This document shows, one piece after another, positions 62,101 to 64,000 of a stretch of 64,000 nucleotides of DNA. Within the stretch, counting starts at the first letter, position 1. Each line of letters begins with the position of its first letter. The notes beneath the pieces are model-generated. The model saw only the letters and a program-made list of their open reading frames with translations, was not told where the DNA came from and did no database searches. This DNA comes from Solea solea (taxonomy: Eukaryota > Chordata > Actinopteri > Pleuronectiformes > Soleidae), in the NCBI RefSeq assembly GCF_958295425.1, contig NC_081139.1, positions 21,457,888 to 21,521,887 of the forward strand. Direction: 5' to 3'. The position numbers and the translations under genes were made by a program.

Positions 62101-63820
62101 TTTAAGAGTAAGGTGATCGATGAGAATCTCAACCCAGTCTGGAATGAAATGTATGAGGTGTGTAGATGCAACAGAACAGTTTGACTTCCCTTAAGCACTT
62201 TTCCACATAGACATCATGACAGAAAATAACCAGTTGCAACTGCTCTTTATTTCCACAGGCAGTGCTAAGGCCTGTGCCAGGACTGGAGGTGCAAGTAGAA
62301 GTATATGATAAAGACATGGACGCAGATGATTTCCTTGGCAGGTGAGAGCAAAGGTGTAACAAAAACAGACAAAGGCAATCAGAGATGGCAGACTTCACCC
62401 CATTCACACAACAAGCCTCTGTCGGCCTCTGTTGGTCATATTGGCAAGTGCAAGTGCGGAAACACAAACAGACAGACACACAGAGCCACTAAAAACAATA
62501 CACTCCATGGGGTGAAGTAAAAAGGCATAAACTGTGTGAAGCAGGAGGACATTATGTAAAACCACAAACAGAAGAATAACTTAAAACACAAGGAGAACTC
62601 AGCCAGGATGAAACAAAACTGAACACGTACCAGAACAAACTGGAACAAACAGAACGGACCAGCGAACTCTTGAACTCTCTCAACGCTGAACTTTAATACA
62701 TAAACCTCAGTGTAATAATGTATATATGTATACATATACGCTGTATATTCGGCCACACATGTAAACTGTTCCACTGCACTCTTCCTCTATGTCCTATAGT
62801 TGTATCCCTCAATGTTGCCGCTCTCTGCCCTTGCATTGATAAATAAAGTTTCCAGAATCTGAAAGACACAGGGAGCACAGAGGCTAAATACACGAGGGCT
62901 AATCAAACACAGGCGAGACTAATAAGGCACAGGCGAAACATGAGGCAAACACTCAGGAGGAAAGAAAGAAAGAACTCAAAACCCAAGGTTTAAGGAAACA
63001 AAAAGTGCCTAGGGAGACACAGGGTTCATGACAAAAGGTTTCCAGCTGTCCATAAATTACTAGTGTATTAGTGTATGATGAGCTGTATTTTTTTTTATTA
63101 TCTAAATAATATCTAAACGTTTTGCATAACTTAAAAAAAGACTTAGAAAAACAAATTTCAGTCACTTAATGAAAGGCCCTAGTAAAATCCCTGCCTGCTT
63201 AAGTTGATTGATTTTCTCCGTGGACTTTGATGTGGCCGAGGGACTTCAATTTTGAGCAGGAAAAGGCAAAATCTAAGAAGGCAGCAAACACACTACTAAG
63301 ATATATCGCAGCATGTTTATATTTTATCAGGTGTTAAGTGGTTAAAATTTGAATTTACTCTTGTCATCTGATCAGAGAGAGCATGTGTCTGGCTTTTCAG
63401 GAGGGTCCACGGAAATGGTGGCACATGCAACATTGCTGTCAACACACACACACCACAGTGGTTTCTAGAAACACATTTTGACAACAAAGTCAAATAGAGA
63501 TTGAGAGCTTCTTTTTTACTGGTAAGGCTGCTTTTCACAGATTGTTATTCTGAGGTGTGTATTCTGTTTTTCATTTCAAACAGGTTGAAAGTCAGTGTCG
63601 CAGACATCATCTCTTCTCAGCTCACTGACCAGGTGAGTGTTCAGTGATGACTGTCTGTAAACATATGTTTCCCTGGTGTAATCACAGTTTGCCATTATCC
63701 AGTAATTGTGCATTTGTGTTTCAGTGGTACACGCTGAATGATGTCAAGTCTGGACGTGTTCGTCTGATCATGGAGTGGGTGCCAACAGTGTCCTGTGATG
63801 ACGAGGACACCTTGTGGAAC
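50081..63820 (+). CDS. esyt1: Extended synaptotagmin 1, 3'-incomplete, with extra C2 module
   Basis: ESYT1 tethers ER to plasma membrane and moves glycerolipids through its SMP domain under Ca2+ control. I assembled 31 coding exons: 50,081-50,458; 53,197-53,238; 55,057-55,191; 55,298-55,371; 55,466-55,538; 55,622-55,711; 55,892-55,947; 56,163-56,283; 56,378-56,554; 56,815-56,897; 57,071-57,119; 57,206-57,295; 57,405-57,500; 57,990-58,058; 58,141-58,227; 58,340-58,489; 59,015-59,122; 59,224-59,400; 59,854-59,939; 60,029-60,077; 60,279-60,368; 60,467-60,562; 60,659-60,730; 60,839-60,925; 61,036-61,182; 61,521-61,615; 61,726-61,894; 61,981-62,157; 62,259-62,341; 63,584-63,632; 63,725-63,820. All join in frame (about 1,117 aa). 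Order: membrane hairpin (46-85), SMP (about 127-314), C2A (from 324), C2B, linker, C2C (from 627), C2D, second linker, then another C2C-type domain (from 983). The three A/C-type domains keep the Asp-rich Ca2+ loops (KD...SDPY and YDKDxDxDDFLG); B/D-type domains do not. The acceptor of exon 25 (CTCAAG|TTC) and donor of exon 31 are least sure. The gene continues past the window. Confidence 0.95.
51046..51270 (-). mobile_element. LINE tail split by a younger 84-bp insertion
   Basis: The outer fragment has a GAATA pentamer tail and CTTTATTGTCGTTATTTTG, like 12,940. It is interrupted at 51,115-51,198 by an insert flanked by the 13-bp repeat CCACTCCCTTGGT (51,102-51,114 and 51,199-51,211). The insert begins with CAGTCAGTCAGTC and has ATCTACCGCTTTATCC and GGGTCGCGGGGGG, words typical of a fish L2-type LINE 3' end. 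It is therefore a nested retroposition inside an esyt1 intron. Confidence 0.7.
53040..53170 (+). mobile_element. LINE 3' tail with (CTGT)n
   Basis: TTAATTTCCCCGAGGGAAC and GGGATTAATAAAGTCGTCTG lead straight into (TCTG)n at 53,142-53,170. Several fish LINE families end in a '...TTTCCC...GGGATTAATAAAGT' word plus a tetranucleotide tail. It ends only about 25 bp before the acceptor of esyt1 exon 2. Confidence 0.65.
53239..55056 (+). other. esyt1: esyt1 intron 2
   Basis: Contains a GC-richer block (about 53,500-53,860) with an AP-1-like TGACTCA and a 116-codon open frame that has no recognised domain. A fragment of the GTTTCCAC-type MITE lies at about 54,690-54,790. No esyt1 exon was missed as far as the reading frame shows. 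Confidence 0.6.
59540..59735 (-). repeat. Teleost dispersed repeat fragment (family A) in esyt1 intron
   Basis: GGCGGCCTTTATAAAACAAG then GCC, and ATTAATCCTCCTAAATGTTA, match the family at 1,085-1,240 and, inverted, 4,460-4,640. Non-coding. Confidence 0.6.
62342..63583 (+). other. esyt1: esyt1 intron 29 with repeat-like block
   Basis: A 1.2-kb intron, the longest of the right-hand cluster. The part from about 62,380 to 62,960 is purine-rich on the plus strand and contains AGGCTAAATACACGAGGGCT and AATAAGGCACAGGCGAAAC. These resemble the family B right-end words at 10,920 and 29,990. It includes CTTCACCCCAT and ATGGGGTGAAG, an inverted pair about 110 bp apart. It is probably a transposon derivative. 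Confidence 0.4.
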
Positions 63821-64000
63821 GTCAGTGAAAGTTTTTTATGTTGTCTTCCCTTCGTCATGCACATGCAGTATTTACAATATTGATCATTTGTGAAAGCTAT
63901 TCATGTCCCATCTGTACAATTCCAAATGAAATCACCTGCTTAGTTAATTCACTTTACACATCACTGCTGAGTCACTGTAATGATTTTCTATGTTGTTCTC
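63821..64000 (+). other. esyt1: esyt1 intron at the right edge
   Basis: Follows the last exon I can recognise. The remaining C2 domain(s) and stop codon lie outside the window. Confidence 0.6.

Noticed and set aside
1..64000. CRISPR array, prokaryotic operon or intact viral genome
   Set aside because: No regularly spaced direct repeats with unique spacers, no polycistronic layout and no viral gene set; all genes are spliced vertebrate genes.

Overview
The window is vertebrate nuclear DNA, almost certainly from a teleost fish. The genes have many small exons with GT-AG introns. The non-coding part is rich in microsatellites, CpG-poor AT-rich DNA and repeat families typical of fish genomes (short hAT-type elements, GTGAGGACC/TTAGGG-like dispersed repeats, LINE 3' tails). 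No bacterial, phage or CRISPR features are present. Everything was read by eye; no alignment or database search was run.

Positions 1-33,500 contain no protein-coding gene that I can support. This third holds simple repeats, a 41-bp minisatellite (about 13.8-14.4 kb), a tandemly repeated element (18.8-20.0 kb), several DNA-transposon remnants, a precisely bounded hAT insertion (15,243-15,692), retroposon insertions with target-site duplications, a few unique blocks that may be conserved non-coding DNA, and a possible minus-strand non-coding transcript (about 27.0 to 20.9 kb).

Positions 33,577-41,855 carry two minus-strand genes in tandem: a two-exon ER-luminal J-domain protein resembling DNAJB9/ERdj4 (178 aa) and, 466 bp downstream, a 14-exon PX-BAR sorting nexin of the SNX5/SNX6/SNX32 type (369 aa). 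All exon junctions of both genes could be closed in frame.

Positions 44,672-46,875 hold zc3h10 (plus strand, two coding exons, 548 aa, three CCCH fingers plus coiled coil). Positions 50,081 to the right edge hold the first 31 coding exons of an ESYT1-type extended synaptotagmin (plus strand, incomplete at its 3' end). The zc3h10-esyt1 adjacency matches human 12q13. The functions are unrelated (RNA binding; ER-plasma-membrane tethering and lipid transfer; endosomal sorting; ER folding), so the grouping reflects synteny, not a pathway.

The most notable coding observation is that the esyt1 gene already encodes about 1,117 residues before the window ends. It carries a third tandem C2A/C2C-type exon set, so it is longer than the usual five-C2 ESYT1.
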